Source of the DNA: Flavobacteriales bacterium
Lineage (GTDB): Bacteria > Bacteroidota > Bacteroidia > Flavobacteriales_F > PHOS-HE28
Direction of reading: 5' to 3'
Assembly (NCBI GenBank): GCA_016788635.1
Contig: JAEUSU010000017.1
Coordinates: forward strand, 1-64,000
DNA length: 64,000 bases
Shown here in pieces: positions 26,177 through 34,918 of the stretch (position 1 is the stretch's first letter; each line of letters starts with the position of its first letter). A program made the position numbers and the translations under genes. The notes below the pieces were generated by a model. That model was given only the letters and a program-made list of their open reading frames with translations. It was not told the DNA's origin and searched no databases.

Positions 26177-27511
26177 TCATGCGTCCTGTGTCCATTCCAG
26201 CCTTCTGTCCGCCCCGAAGGCCCAGGGCGCGCCGTTGTTCTCCACGTTGTTGAACATGCCGGTGAGGGCGGGACGCGTGCTGCTCTCCTCCATCACCTTG
26301 TAGCGACGCATTTCCATGATGATGTTCACCGGATCGATGTTCACCGGACAGGCCTGGGTGCAGGCGTTGCAGGTGGTGCAGGCCCAGAGCTCCTCCTCGC
26401 TGATGCGCGTATGCAGACTGTTGCCATCGTCCTCCCACATCCCCTTCGCGTCAATGGCCCTGCCCACTTCCTCCAACCGATCGCGTGTATCCATCATGAT
26501 CTTGCGCGGGCTCAGCAGCTTGCCGGTGAGGTTGGCCGGGCACTCGCTGGTGCATCGGCCGCACTCGGTGCAGCTGTAGGCGTCCATCAGGCTCTTCCAG
26601 CTCAGGTCGAAGACGTCCTTCGCACCGAAGCGCTCGGGGATCTCCAAACCAGCCACCGTGCGTGGCACAGCGGGGTCCGGCGGTGCCACGGAAGGGTCCA
26701 GCATGCTCCGCACCTCGCCGGTGATGCGCGGCATGTTGGAGACCTGCGTGCGCGGCTCCAACTTGCTGTACCACACATTAGGGAAGGCGAGCACGATGTG
26801 GAAATGCTTGCTGTACGGCAGGTAGTTGAGAAAGGCGAGAATGCCGACGATGTGGAACCACCAGGTTATTCGCTCAACCGAAATGAGGGTTGGGAGTTGG
26901 AGGTTGGTGAGGTTGAGGGTTGATGCGAGACCCGCGCTCACCGGATAAGATCCCACTGGTGGGTAGTGGTCGGCACCCAACTCCTGCAGTGCGAAGTCAG
27001 CCGCGTTCATGGTAAGGAAGGCGCCCATGAGCAGGATCTCGGTGACGAGAATGATCATGGCATCGCGCGAGGGCCAGCCCTTCATCTCCGGCTTGTGGAA
27101 GCGCGGCAGTTGCAGCACGGCACGGCGCGCGATGAAGACCACGCAGGCCAGCAAGACCCCCACGGCGAGGATCTCGAAACTGCCGATCAGCAGATCATAC
27201 AATGGCCCCAGCACGGCACCCACGCGGTGTGTGCCGAAGAGGCCATCGATGATGATCTCCAGCACTTCCAGATTGATGATGATGAAGCCGGCGTAGATGA
27301 GGATGTGCATGATGCCGGCCACCGGGCGCGCCACCATCTTGCTCTGGCCCAGTGCCACCAGCGCCATGGTGCGCCAGCGCTCGGTCTTGCGGTCGTTGAT
27401 GACCTGGGGCCGGCCCAGGTTGATGTTGCGGATGACGCGCCGGATGTTGCGCGCGAAGAGCGCGATGGCGCTCGCGAGCACGGCCAGGAAGAGGATGTTG
27501 CCGAGGCTCAT
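26177..27511 (-). CDS. Membrane-bound (4Fe-4S) dicluster oxidoreductase subunit
   Basis: 444 residues. The first ~250 residues have about six membrane helices (FLAVLASAIALFARNI; VAGIMHILIYAGFIIINLEV; ILAVGVLLACVVFIARRAVL; YLPYSKHFHIVLAFPNV), as in NarI-like di-haem cytochrome subunits. The C-terminal part carries two 4Fe-4S motifs, CTECGRCTSECPA and CTTCNACTQACPV. It should move electrons between quinone and the HdrB-like protein encoded next. Residues about 197-209 come from a low-complexity DNA repeat (26885-26922), an in-frame addition before a membrane helix. The start overlaps the end of the upstream MCE gene by 4 bases (ATGA). Confidence 0.88.
   Translation of the reverse strand: MSLGNILFLAVLASAIALFARNIRRVIRNINLGRPQVINDRKTERWRTMALVALGQSKMVARPVAGIMHILIYAGFIIINLEVLEIIIDGLFGTHRVGAVLGPLYDLLIGSFEILAVGVLLACVVFIARRAVLQLPRFHKPEMKGWPSRDAMIILVTEILLMGAFLTMNAADFALQELGADHYPPVGSYPVSAGLASTLNLTNLQLPTLISVERITWWFHIVGILAFLNYLPYSKHFHIVLAFPNVWYSKLEPRTQVSNMPRITGEVRSMLDPSVAPPDPAVPRTVAGLEIPERFGAKDVFDLSWKSLMDAYSCTECGRCTSECPANLTGKLLSPRKIMMDTRDRLEEVGRAIDAKGMWEDDGNSLHTRISEEELWACTTCNACTQACPVNIDPVNIIMEMRRYKVMEESSTRPALTGMFNNVENNGAPWAFGADRRLEWTQDA
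26885..26922. repeat. G/T-rich repeat inserted in frame in the Fe-S membrane protein gene
   Basis: 38 bases built from GGTTG/GAGGTTG units (for example GAGGGTTGGGAGTTGGAGG), with no C on the plus strand. On the coding strand it adds a segment such as STLNLTNLQLPTLIS, not expected in the family, between two membrane helices. Such AACCTCCAACTCCC units look like interspersed repeats rather than coding sequence. Confidence 0.5.
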
Positions 27512-28524
27512 CGTTGCTCCTGCATGGCCTGCTGGATGCGCTTGACGTCCGCATCGCTCAGCTTGGGCAGGCGGTCCTTCTTTCCGAAAACGCTGAAGTA
27601 ACGGTTCGGGTTCACGCGCAGGTCCTCCAGCAGCAGGTCCAGCTCCGCACTGGCGGCAGTGAGGTTGTTGTACAGGCTGTCGTTGGTCATGAGCTTGCCC
27701 ATGGTGCCCTGTCCGCTGTTGAGCCGCTCCATCAAGGTCTTCATCTGGTCGCTGGCCTGGGCCATGTTCTCCAGCGCACGGTCCATGCGGCCGCTGGCGA
27801 GCGAGGCGGCCAGCGTGTCGAGGTTGGAGAAGATGCGGTCCATCTCATCGCGGTTGTCCGCCAGGCTGCGCGACAGCTTCTCCATGTTCTCGATGGTGGC
27901 GCGCAGGGCCATGCTCTCGGCCGCCACCAGGTCATCCACGCGCTTGGCGGTGCGTTCCAGTGTTTCCAGTGTGCGGCGCACGCTGGTGAAGCTGGAGTCG
28001 ATGTCGCCGATGGTGCCGGGGTTCAGGATGGCCTGCAGGGAGGTGAGCACCGAATCCACGGAGGCGATCATGCCTTCAGCCTTTCGCTTCAGCGGGTCGA
28101 TGTTGGCGGCCACACTTTCGGTGAGGCTGGGTTGGGTATTGCCTTCCAGGAAGCTGCCCACCTCGGCCGGTTCCTTGCTCACGCCCGGCTCCAAGATGGC
28201 CCACTTGCCGAAAAGGTCGCCGCTGATGATGACCTTGGAGTCCTTGGGAATGAACAAGCTGCGTTGGTTCACCTGGTAGGTGACCTGGATCAGCCCCGAG
28301 CCGTCCTCCGCCAGTTGCAACTGTTGCACCTGCCCGATCTTCAGGCCTTTGTACAACAAGGGGCTGGCGTCCCCGAGCCCCTGCGCGTTGGCATACATCA
28401 CATGGTACACGTTGCGCCGCTGCAGCAGGTCGATGCCCTTGAGGAAGTTGAGCCCGAAGGCCAGCAGGGCGAGGGCCACCAGGACGATGACCGCAATGGA
28501 GTGTTCGCGTTTGAGCTTCAGCAA
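27508..28524 (-). CDS. MCE/MlaD-family lipid transport protein
   Basis: 338 residues from a TTG at 28524, which lies 7 bases after the stop of the amidase gene and right before the membrane anchor (REHSIAVIVLVALALLAFGL). The frame is open further upstream but overlaps the amidase. The MCE domain follows: YHVMYANAQGLGDASPLLYKG, LKIGQVQQLQL and VIISGDLFGKWAILEPG. After about residue 130 the chain is helical and coiled-coil-like (LTSLQAILNPGTIGDIDSSF; LSRSLADNRDEMDRIFSNLD). MCE proteins form periplasmic rings or tubes that carry phospholipids between membranes. The 3' end overlaps the Fe-S membrane protein start by 4 bases. Confidence 0.85.
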   Translation of the reverse strand: MLKLKREHSIAVIVLVALALLAFGLNFLKGIDLLQRRNVYHVMYANAQGLGDASPLLYKGLKIGQVQQLQLAEDGSGLIQVTYQVNQRSLFIPKDSKVIISGDLFGKWAILEPGVSKEPAEVGSFLEGNTQPSLTESVAANIDPLKRKAEGMIASVDSVLTSLQAILNPGTIGDIDSSFTSVRRTLETLERTAKRVDDLVAAESMALRATIENMEKLSRSLADNRDEMDRIFSNLDTLAASLASGRMDRALENMAQASDQMKTLMERLNSGQGTMGKLMTNDSLYNNLTAASAELDLLLEDLRVNPNRYFSVFGKKDRLPKLSDADVKRIQQAMQEQR

Positions 28525-28531
28525 AGGCTTG

Positions 28532-29683
28532 TCAGTCTTGGGCCCGGGCCAATTTAAGGGCTTCCTCCAGATCGATCCGCGCGCCATCCTTGAAGGCGGT
28601 GATGAAGGCGCCGTCAAAACCCTTGTCACGGCAGTGGCGCTGCAGTTCTCGGGCCTTGTCCAGGGTGGGCTCATCACCCACGGTGTAGCGGTACAGGCCG
28701 GCGCCCCGGTGCTCCTCCACCCCTTCCAATCCCTTGAAGTTGCGTGGCTGCAGCTCGATGCGCTTGCTGCTGGTGGCCACCTGCACCTTGAAGCGCACGC
28801 CGCTGTCCTTGGCGGTGGGTTTGGTGGCCACGGTCGTACAGTCCCGTCGAGCCGTCTCGGTGCTCACCACCTGCGATGAGGTTCCATCCATCATGCCCTT
28901 GTACTCCTTGAAGGCACGGTAGATGGCGCTGGCCATGTAGTCCTGGCCCTTCTCGCTCTGCAGGAAATCCTCCTCCGTTGCATTGGTGAGGAAGCCCAGC
29001 TCGATGAGCACCGCCGGCATGGTGGTGTAGCAGATCACCAGAAAGGGCCCCTGCTTCACGCCCCGGTCCGTGCGGCCCACGCGCTCCTTGAACTGCTTCT
29101 GGATGAGTGAGGAGAGCAGCAGGCTATGGTCCAGGAAGGCGTTCTGCCGCAGGCTCAGGGCAATGAGGCTCTCGGGGTTCTTCGGGTCGAAGCCGCCGTA
29201 TTTCAGCTCGTGCCCGTCCTCCAGCAGGATGGCGGCGTTCTCCTTCTGCGCCACCTTCATGTTCGCCTCGGTCTTGTGCAGGCCCATCACATAGGTCTCG
29301 CAACCGTGGGGGTCCTTGCTCTCGTTGGCATTGCAATGGATGCTGATGAAGACATCCGCCTTGTTGCGGTTGGCGATCTCGGTACGCTCCCGCAGCTCGA
29401 TGAAGCGGTCGTCCTCGCGGGTGTAGATCACCTTCACCTCCGGATACGATTCATTGATGTACTTACCCAGGCGCTTGGCCACGCTCAGGGCCACGTGCTT
29501 CTCGGTGGTCTTGAACCGGCCGGTGCCGAGGTTACCGGGGTCCTTGCCGCCATGCCCGGCGTCGATCACCACCACATCGATCTTGTGCGGGTCGTTGGCC
29601 GGCACCTGGGGCACAGCGCTTGCGGCCCACAATAGGAACGCCAGAACGACGTACCCTCTTCCTGCTATGTGCATGCCTTTCAT
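28532..29683 (-). CDS. N-acetylmuramoyl-L-alanine amidase (Amidase_3) with C-terminal SPOR-like domain
   Basis: 383 residues from the ATG at 29683. Signal peptide: GRGYVVLAFLLWAASAVPQ. The catalytic zinc amidase domain has VVIDAGHGGKDPGN, the acidic residue of the KENAAILLED region, ADVFISIHCNA and a final VLIELGFLTNATEE. From about residue 300 a second domain (VRFKVQVATSSKRIELQP; RYTVGDEPTLDKARELQRHC) has the SPOR-like pattern that binds denuded glycan at division sites. The enzyme cleaves the stem peptide from peptidoglycan. It is divergent from the lptD-like gene (43 bases between starts). Confidence 0.93.
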   Translation of the reverse strand: MKGMHIAGRGYVVLAFLLWAASAVPQVPANDPHKIDVVVIDAGHGGKDPGNLGTGRFKTTEKHVALSVAKRLGKYINESYPEVKVIYTREDDRFIELRERTEIANRNKADVFISIHCNANESKDPHGCETYVMGLHKTEANMKVAQKENAAILLEDGHELKYGGFDPKNPESLIALSLRQNAFLDHSLLLSSLIQKQFKERVGRTDRGVKQGPFLVICYTTMPAVLIELGFLTNATEEDFLQSEKGQDYMASAIYRAFKEYKGMMDGTSSQVVSTETARRDCTTVATKPTAKDSGVRFKVQVATSSKRIELQPRNFKGLEGVEEHRGAGLYRYTVGDEPTLDKARELQRHCRDKGFDGAFITAFKDGARIDLEEALKLARAQD

Positions 29684-29710
29684 GGTCCTTACCCCGGGCG
29701 GCCGAAGCGC

Positions 29711-29718
29711 TATTTTCG
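29711..29718 (+). promoter_or_regulatory. Putative -7 box TATTTTCG close to the lptD-like start
   Basis: TATTTTCG ends 8 bases before the ATG at 29727. If it is the -7 element, transcription begins at or next to the start codon. Confidence 0.35.
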
Positions 29719-29726
29719 GCCCCTTG

Positions 29727-32351
29727 ATGACCATGCAGCGCTGCCGGCAGCCCCCCCTGTTCCGCTGGGCCGGCAGCGATGCCCCACCGGGGTTTTGCCC
29801 CCGAGCTGAAGCCGGTCCGTTGGAACACCGCGAAGCTACCCTGCTCCAGAAGGCCACCCGGCGCACGGGGTGGGCAGTTTTCCGCACGGCCGTGTTGACG
29901 TGGGCGGGCATGGGGGTGTGCATGGCGCAGGGGGGGCTGGAGGCACCGGTGCGCTACAGTGCGCGCGACAGCATCCGGTACGATGCCGCGATGCAAACCG
30001 TGTACCTCTATGGGGCCGCCACGGTCAGCTATCAGGACATCAGCCTTACGGCGGAGCGCATCGTGTACCATTTCAGGAACGAGGAGGCCCAGGCCTTTGG
30101 TGTGCCCGACAGCACCGGACAGGTGCAGGGACTGCCGCAATTCACGCAGGCGGACCACACCTTTCAGGCGGACAGCATCCGGTACAGCTTCCGCACGGGC
30201 AAAGGCTTGATCCGCGAGGTGCGCACCCAGGAGCAGGAGACCTGGGTGCAGGCCCGGGTGAGCAAACGCCTGGACAACGGCCAGGTGCACAGCACGGGCG
30301 GCCTGCTCACCACCTGCGACCGGCCCCGGCCCCACTACCACTTCCGTGTGAACCGCATGATCGTGATCCCCGAGGATAAGATCGTGGCCGGGCCGGGGGT
30401 CATGAAGGTGGGCAACGTGCCCGTACCGCTGGCCGTGCCCTTCGCCCTGTTCCCCAACCGGCCGCGCGGCTCGGCGGGCATCCTCATCCCGGTGTGGGGT
30501 GAATCGCGCGAGCTGGGTTTCTACCTGCTGAACGGCGGCTACTACCTGCCGCTGGGCGACCACATGGACCTGCAACTGACGGCGGACATCTACAGCAAAG
30601 GCAGCTGGGGCGCGCGCGCCATGAGCCGCTACCGCACCCGCTACCGCTACAACGGCACGCTGGACCTGACGGGGAACATGCTGCGGCGCGGCACGCCGGA
30701 GCTTGCGGATTTCACCCGCCAGCGCACCTTCTTCGTGCGCTGGAACCACCAGCTGGCACCGCAGGCCAGTTCGCGCGACCGCTTCAATGCCAGTGTGAAC
30801 GCCGGCAGTTCCAACACCTTCACCAACAACTTCAACAGCAGCGTCAACGATTACCTGAGCAACACCTTCCAGAGCAACATCGCCTGGAGCCGCCTGTGGC
30901 CCGGCCGGCCGTACAACCTTACGGTGAACCTGCGCCACAGCCAGAACTCGCTCACCCGGCGCTTCGATTTCACCCTGCCCTCGGCCACCTTCAACCTGAA
31001 CCGGGTGACGCCCTTCAAGCGCAGCAGCGCCAAGGCCATCGGTGGGCCGCGTTGGTACGAGCAGATCGGCGTGAGCTATTCGGCCAATTTCGACAACCGG
31101 GTGAGCACCACCGAGGACCAGTTGTTCCTGGGCAACTTCGGCAACCTGCTCAAGGAGTCGCAGAACGGCGTGCGCCAGCAGGCCATCGCCATCACCTCGT
31201 TCAAGACACGCCTGGTCACAGTGAACCCCGAGTTCCGCGTGACCGATCGCTGGTACTTCGAATCCCTGCGGAAGACCTACGACCCGGTGGCCGACAGCGT
31301 GATCACCGACACCGTACCGGGCTTCGCCCGCGCGGGTGATTGGAGCGCGAGCGCCGCACTCACCAGCAAGGTTTACTTCCTCTACACCTACGGCAACGGC
31401 CTGGTAAAGGCGGTGCGCCACGTGATCACCCCCAGCGCCACCTTCGGCTATCGGCCTGACTTCAGCACCCTGCAGGAAGGCCCCTTCGGACCCGGTGGCA
31501 CCACTTCCAGCTACTCGCCTTTCCAGAACGGCATCTTCGGACAGCCGCCGGTGGGTGCCAGCGCACTGGTGAACTTGAACCTGCTGCAGAGCGTGGAGGC
31601 CAAGGTGCGCAGCGGCAAGCCGGATGATGACGGGCGCTCCACCTACAAGAACATGTCGCTGCTGGACTATGTAGGGCTGAACGCCAGCCATGACTGGCTG
31701 CAGGACAGCACACGCTGGTCGCAGATCGGGCTGGCCGCACGTACCACCCTGCTGAACCGCATCCCGATCAACTTCGTGAGCTCCTGGGACCCCTACGCGG
31801 CGGACAGCCTGGGGCGGCGCATCAACACCTCAGCGTTGGAGCGGGACGGCCGGCTGGCGCGCCTCACCTATATGAACGCCGCCATCGGTTTCGACGTGAA
31901 GAGCAAACGGCACGGACAGGCCTCCGGCACCACCGCCGACAATGACCGCACCGTGGTGGCCGAGCCCGACCCGAACCGCGGTGCGCGCATGAATTTCAAC
32001 ATGCCCTGGCAGCTGGCCGTGAACTACAGCTACGACCTGTCGCGCCTGTGGAGCAACGCGGAATACACGGAAAGCACCCGGCAGAGCGTGCTCTTCCACG
32101 GGGATGTGACCGTGCTCAAATACTGGAAGCTCGGCTTCAACAGCGGTTACGACCTGGAGGCCGGGGAATGGACCCCCACTTCGTTGAACCTGTACTGGGA
32201 CCTGCACTGCTGGGAGTTCAACCTGAACGTGATCCCCATCGGCATACGCCGCAGCTTCAGCTTCCGCATCAACATCAAGGCGAGCATTCTGCGCGACATG
32301 AAGGTGGAGCAGCGCGGGGCCATCGGCAACGACGGCCGTCTGCTGTTCTGA
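29727..32351 (+). CDS. LptD-like outer membrane lipopolysaccharide assembly protein
   Basis: 874 residues if the ATG at 29727 is used; the hydrophobic segment VFRTAVLTWAGMGVCMAQ then lies unusually far in (about residues 50-67), so a start at an in-frame TTG or CTG near 29820-29850 is possible. After the signal comes an OstA-like beta domain (DAAMQTVYLYGAATVSYQDI; QADSIRYSFRTGKGLIREV; HSTGGLLTTCDRPRPHYHFR). From about residue 230 onward it is a large beta-barrel (FPNRPRGSAGILIPVWGES; final strands LNVIPIGIRRSFSFRINIKA). It would be the outer membrane end of the lipopolysaccharide bridge, with the OstA-like protein at 14442-16010. Confidence 0.88.
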   Translation: MTMQRCRQPPLFRWAGSDAPPGFCPRAEAGPLEHREATLLQKATRRTGWAVFRTAVLTWAGMGVCMAQGGLEAPVRYSARDSIRYDAAMQTVYLYGAATVSYQDISLTAERIVYHFRNEEAQAFGVPDSTGQVQGLPQFTQADHTFQADSIRYSFRTGKGLIREVRTQEQETWVQARVSKRLDNGQVHSTGGLLTTCDRPRPHYHFRVNRMIVIPEDKIVAGPGVMKVGNVPVPLAVPFALFPNRPRGSAGILIPVWGESRELGFYLLNGGYYLPLGDHMDLQLTADIYSKGSWGARAMSRYRTRYRYNGTLDLTGNMLRRGTPELADFTRQRTFFVRWNHQLAPQASSRDRFNASVNAGSSNTFTNNFNSSVNDYLSNTFQSNIAWSRLWPGRPYNLTVNLRHSQNSLTRRFDFTLPSATFNLNRVTPFKRSSAKAIGGPRWYEQIGVSYSANFDNRVSTTEDQLFLGNFGNLLKESQNGVRQQAIAITSFKTRLVTVNPEFRVTDRWYFESLRKTYDPVADSVITDTVPGFARAGDWSASAALTSKVYFLYTYGNGLVKAVRHVITPSATFGYRPDFSTLQEGPFGPGGTTSSYSPFQNGIFGQPPVGASALVNLNLLQSVEAKVRSGKPDDDGRSTYKNMSLLDYVGLNASHDWLQDSTRWSQIGLAARTTLLNRIPINFVSSWDPYAADSLGRRINTSALERDGRLARLTYMNAAIGFDVKSKRHGQASGTTADNDRTVVAEPDPNRGARMNFNMPWQLAVNYSYDLSRLWSNAEYTESTRQSVLFHGDVTVLKYWKLGFNSGYDLEAGEWTPTSLNLYWDLHCWEFNLNVIPIGIRRSFSFRINIKASILRDMKVEQRGAIGNDGRLLF

Positions 32352-32358
32352 TCCACGC

Positions 32359-32922
32359 TCAGCCGCGCATCCAGTTGGCGATGATCGCCGGCCCGAGCGG
32401 TGTGAGCACGCTCTCCGGATGGAACTGCACCCCGCACACGCTGAAGCGCATGTGCCGCAACGCCATGATGATGCCCGCGTTGCTCCGTGCAATGACCTCC
32501 AGTTCGGCCGGCAAGGTCAGCGGATCCGCCGCCCAACTGTGATACAAGCCCACGGGAAAGGATGAAGGCAGACCCGCGAAGAGCGGATCAACTGGTTCCT
32601 CTGGAATACAGGGCACGTCCACACCGTGCATCACCCGCTCCTGGTTGTACAGCGAGCCGCCACAGACCTCCACAATGGCCTGCATGCCCAGGCATACACC
32701 CAGGATCGCATGTGTGGGCATGAGCTGTTCCAGCAACGGCATGGTGATGCCCGCTTCGGAAGGCAGACCTGGTCCGGGGGATATCACGATGCGCTCATAC
32801 CGCGCGGCCTCCTCCACCGTGATGGCATCATTGCGCACCACATCCACCGGCGCATGCCGCACCAGCAGGTGCTGCAGGTTCCAAGTGAAGCTGTCGTAGT
32901 TGTCGAGGAGCAGGATGCGCAT
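32359..32922 (-). CDS. pabA: Anthranilate / aminodeoxychorismate synthase glutamine amidotransferase subunit
   Basis: 187 residues from the ATG at 32922 (MRILLLDNYDSFTWNL). Class I amidotransferase motifs are complete: ISPGPGLPSEAG, the nucleophile in ILGVCLGMQAI and the His-Glu pair in VCGVQFHPES. It supplies ammonia from glutamine for anthranilate (tryptophan) or aminodeoxychorismate (folate) synthesis. With no trp genes around it, the single gene may serve the folate pathway or both; the symbol is a best guess. It ends 8 bases after the convergent lptD-like gene. Confidence 0.9.
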   Translation of the reverse strand: MRILLLDNYDSFTWNLQHLLVRHAPVDVVRNDAITVEEAARYERIVISPGPGLPSEAGITMPLLEQLMPTHAILGVCLGMQAIVEVCGGSLYNQERVMHGVDVPCIPEEPVDPLFAGLPSSFPVGLYHSWAADPLTLPAELEVIARSNAGIIMALRHMRFSVCGVQFHPESVLTPLGPAIIANWMRG

Positions 32923-33036
32923 GGGCGCCGCGAAGATCGGGTGAGGCCACCTCACGTTCCGTCACTCCTGGGATGCGCCGTGCTGCGACCGGTCTAGTTT
33001 GTTCCGCATAGATCGACGACAAAACCGACAAACACA

Positions 33037-33420
33037 ATGGACAACAGCACGAACGCCCTCAACTGGTTCGAGATCGCGACGCACGATCTGGACCGTGCAC
33101 AGAAGTTCTACGAGACCGTCTTCCAGATCAAGATGGAAGCGATGGACCTGCCCGAGCTTGAAATGCGCATGTTCCCCGGTGATGGCCAGAACGGCAAGGT
33201 GGGTGGCGCCATCGTGAAGAGCGGCATGCACAAACCGAGCAAGGAAGGGGCGCTGATCTACCTGAACGCCGATCCCGATCTGGCAGATACGCTGGGCCGT
33301 GTGGAGAAGGCCGGCGGCAAGGTGCTCATGCCCAAGACGCACATCAGCGACGACATCGGCTACATGGCCTTCTTCGAGGACACCGAGGGAAATGCCGTGG
33401 CGATGCATTCGAACGGGTAG
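33037..33420 (+). CDS. VOC (glyoxalase/bleomycin resistance) family protein
   Basis: 127 residues, one complete VOC domain: LNWFEIATHDLDRAQKFYET, MRMFPGDGQNGKVGGAIVKS, LIYLNADPDLADTLGRVEKA and YMAFFEDTEGNAVAMHSNG. Proteins of this size in Bacteroidota are usually annotated as VOC family members of unknown substrate; metal-binding His/Glu residues cannot be assigned with certainty. A CTAGTTTG near 32993-33000 may be the -7 box. A strong inverted repeat follows the stop codon. Confidence 0.9.
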   Translation: MDNSTNALNWFEIATHDLDRAQKFYETVFQIKMEAMDLPELEMRMFPGDGQNGKVGGAIVKSGMHKPSKEGALIYLNADPDLADTLGRVEKAGGKVLMPKTHISDDIGYMAFFEDTEGNAVAMHSNG

Positions 33421-33442
33421 AAGTGGCACGTATTCAATGACA

Positions 33443-33487
33443 AGTAGCGAGTAGCAGTGGAACGAAGTCCACTCGCTACTCGCTACT
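33443..33487. repeat. Long inverted repeat between convergent genes
   Basis: Two arms of 19-20 bases built from the unit AGTAGCG (GAGTAGCGAGTAGC) pair with one bulge around a 6-base loop. The repeat lies between the VOC gene (plus) and the DUF4260 gene (minus) and contains the latter's stop codon, so it can act as a terminator for both. The repeated unit suggests an interspersed repeat family that happens to sit here. Confidence 0.7.
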
Positions 33488-33877
33488 CGCCACTCCCTTC
33501 CCGATCCAACCCAGATGCGTATGGTGGAAGTTGTCGCCGAACTTCAGGCCGTAGCCGAAGATGCGATCGAGGGACGCGTGGCCGTATAGGATGATGCCCG
33601 CGAGCAACAACACGATACCGGTCCATGAACCATCGGAGAACAGGATGCCTGTGGTCATATACCCCCCGATCATGATGATCATGATCGCGACACCCTTATG
33701 GTGCAACATGTTGTAGGTGAACGCACCCGCCAATGGGCTAGCCAGGTACCCCAGCATGCCGATGTCAGGTCCAAGCAGAAGCAGCAGATAACACCACCAA
33801 GGTGCTTTGAGCACGATCATGCATCCAAGGCAGATGAGGAATTGCGCGAGCTCTTCGAGTTTGAGGAGGTTCTTCAT
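33476..33877 (-). CDS. DUF4260 family membrane protein
   Basis: 133 residues with four predicted membrane helices: EELAQFLICLGCMIVL, WWCYLLLLLGPDIGMLGYLA, IMIIMIGGYMTTGILF and TGIVLLLAGIILYGHASLD, ending with FGDNFHHTHLGWIGKG. The pattern GPDIGMLGYL, YNMLHHKG and DRIFGYGLKF...F.HTHLGWIG matches DUF4260 as I remember it. Function unknown. The last six residues (VASSE and neighbours) are encoded by the GAGTAGC repeat at 33443-33487, so the natural C-terminus has probably been altered by it. Confidence 0.8.
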   Translation of the reverse strand: MKNLLKLEELAQFLICLGCMIVLKAPWWCYLLLLLGPDIGMLGYLASPLAGAFTYNMLHHKGVAIMIIMIGGYMTTGILFSDGSWTGIVLLLAGIILYGHASLDRIFGYGLKFGDNFHHTHLGWIGKGVASSE

Positions 33878-33918
33878 GGTGTGAGGTCTTACGTGATCGG
33901 CCTGTCATGACGCTACCA

Positions 33919-33940
33919 CCCTTCGACGGCTCAGGATGAC
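33919..33940. repeat. Short interspersed repeat (CTTCGACGGCTCAGGATGAC type)
   Basis: A 22-base element of the CTTCGAC...CTCAGGA family lies in the 72-base gap between the DUF4260 and exonuclease III genes. A related copy is at 50367-50390 inside the HNH gene. Confidence 0.55.
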
Positions 33941-33949
33941 TCGTGTTCG

Positions 33950-34711
33950 TTACCAGCTGATCCCCACCGGACAATGGTCGCTACCCAACACCTCGTTGAG
34001 GATGAACGCATCCTTCACCTTCTTCTCGAAGCCTTTCGTCACCAGCACATAGTCGATGCGCCACCCGACGTTCTTGGCACGCGCCCCGAAGCGCTGGCTC
34101 CACCAGCTGTACTTCACCACACCCGGATGCAGGTGCCGGAAGGTGTCCACGAAACCTGAGGCGAGCAGCGCGGTGAGGCCATCGATCTCCTGCTGGGTGT
34201 AGCCGCTGGTCTTGTTGTAGTTCTCCTTGGGCCGCGCGATGTCGATGGGCTGATGCGCCACGTTGAGGTCGCCGGTGATGATCACGGGAAGATCGCTCTT
34301 CGCAAGCTTGGTGACGTAAGTGCGGAAGGCCGCATCCCATTCACCGCGGTAGTCCAGCCGCTTCATGCCCTCGCCGCTGTTGGGGGTGTACACGTTCACC
34401 ACCACCACCTCCTTGAAGGTGCAGGTGACCACGCGGCCCTCATCATCGTGTCCAGGTATGCCGATACCGAAGTGGACCTTCGCGGGCTTCTCCCTGCTGG
34501 CGATGGCCGTCCCACTGTAACCCGGCTTCACGGCGCCGTACGCGTTCACATGGTAGCCGTTGGCCCCTTTGAGCGCTTCTGCCACCTGTTCGGGAGTGGC
34601 CTTCGTTTCCTGGAAGCAGACGATGTCCGCATCAAGGGAGCGTAGCGTTTCGTGCAGGCCCTTGCCCACGCTGGCGCGGATGCCGTTCACGTTGAAGGAG
34701 ATGAGCTTCAT
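33950..34711 (-). CDS. xth: Exodeoxyribonuclease III
   Basis: 253 residues, normal length. The metal and catalytic motifs of the exonuclease III/AP endonuclease family are present: SFNVNGIRAS, IVCFQETKA, NVYTPNSGEG, ITGDLNVAH, a WRIDYVLVTKGFE segment and the final GSDHCPVGI. The enzyme repairs abasic sites and removes 3' blocked ends. It is transcribed alone on the minus strand. Confidence 0.96.
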   Translation of the reverse strand: MKLISFNVNGIRASVGKGLHETLRSLDADIVCFQETKATPEQVAEALKGANGYHVNAYGAVKPGYSGTAIASREKPAKVHFGIGIPGHDDEGRVVTCTFKEVVVVNVYTPNSGEGMKRLDYRGEWDAAFRTYVTKLAKSDLPVIITGDLNVAHQPIDIARPKENYNKTSGYTQQEIDGLTALLASGFVDTFRHLHPGVVKYSWWSQRFGARAKNVGWRIDYVLVTKGFEKKVKDAFILNEVLGSDHCPVGISW

Positions 34712-34883
34712 CTATTGTGCCCTCACCGCGTGCCATCTGCCGGAAGGACCCATCGGATGGCGCTGTGACGAACGCGCCGAAGATCCGTATTCCTCGTGAG
34801 CCTTCCATACGAAGTGGGATGAATGGCCACAGCTGACCGTGGGCAGCACTGACCCACCAGACACCTGACTTCCACCGCTCCGC

Positions 34884-34891
34884 TATCTTGT
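34884..34891 (+). promoter_or_regulatory. Putative -7 box TATCTTGT
   Basis: TATCTTGT, 27 bases before the ATG at 34919, is the same variant box as at 11538-11545. The remainder of the 207-base gap 34712-34918 shows no other signal. Confidence 0.35.
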
Positions 34892-34918
34892 GCCTGCCAC
34901 AGCAACCGGCAGTACAAC

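Noticed and set aside
25271-26923. Open frame of 550 codons on the plus strand
   Set aside because: Antisense to the two Fe-S genes, which have clear motifs; no domain in the translation.
29532-31691. Open frame of 719 codons on the minus strand
   Set aside because: It lies antisense to the lptD-like gene; its His/Val/Ala/Gly-rich composition is that of a high-GC shadow frame.
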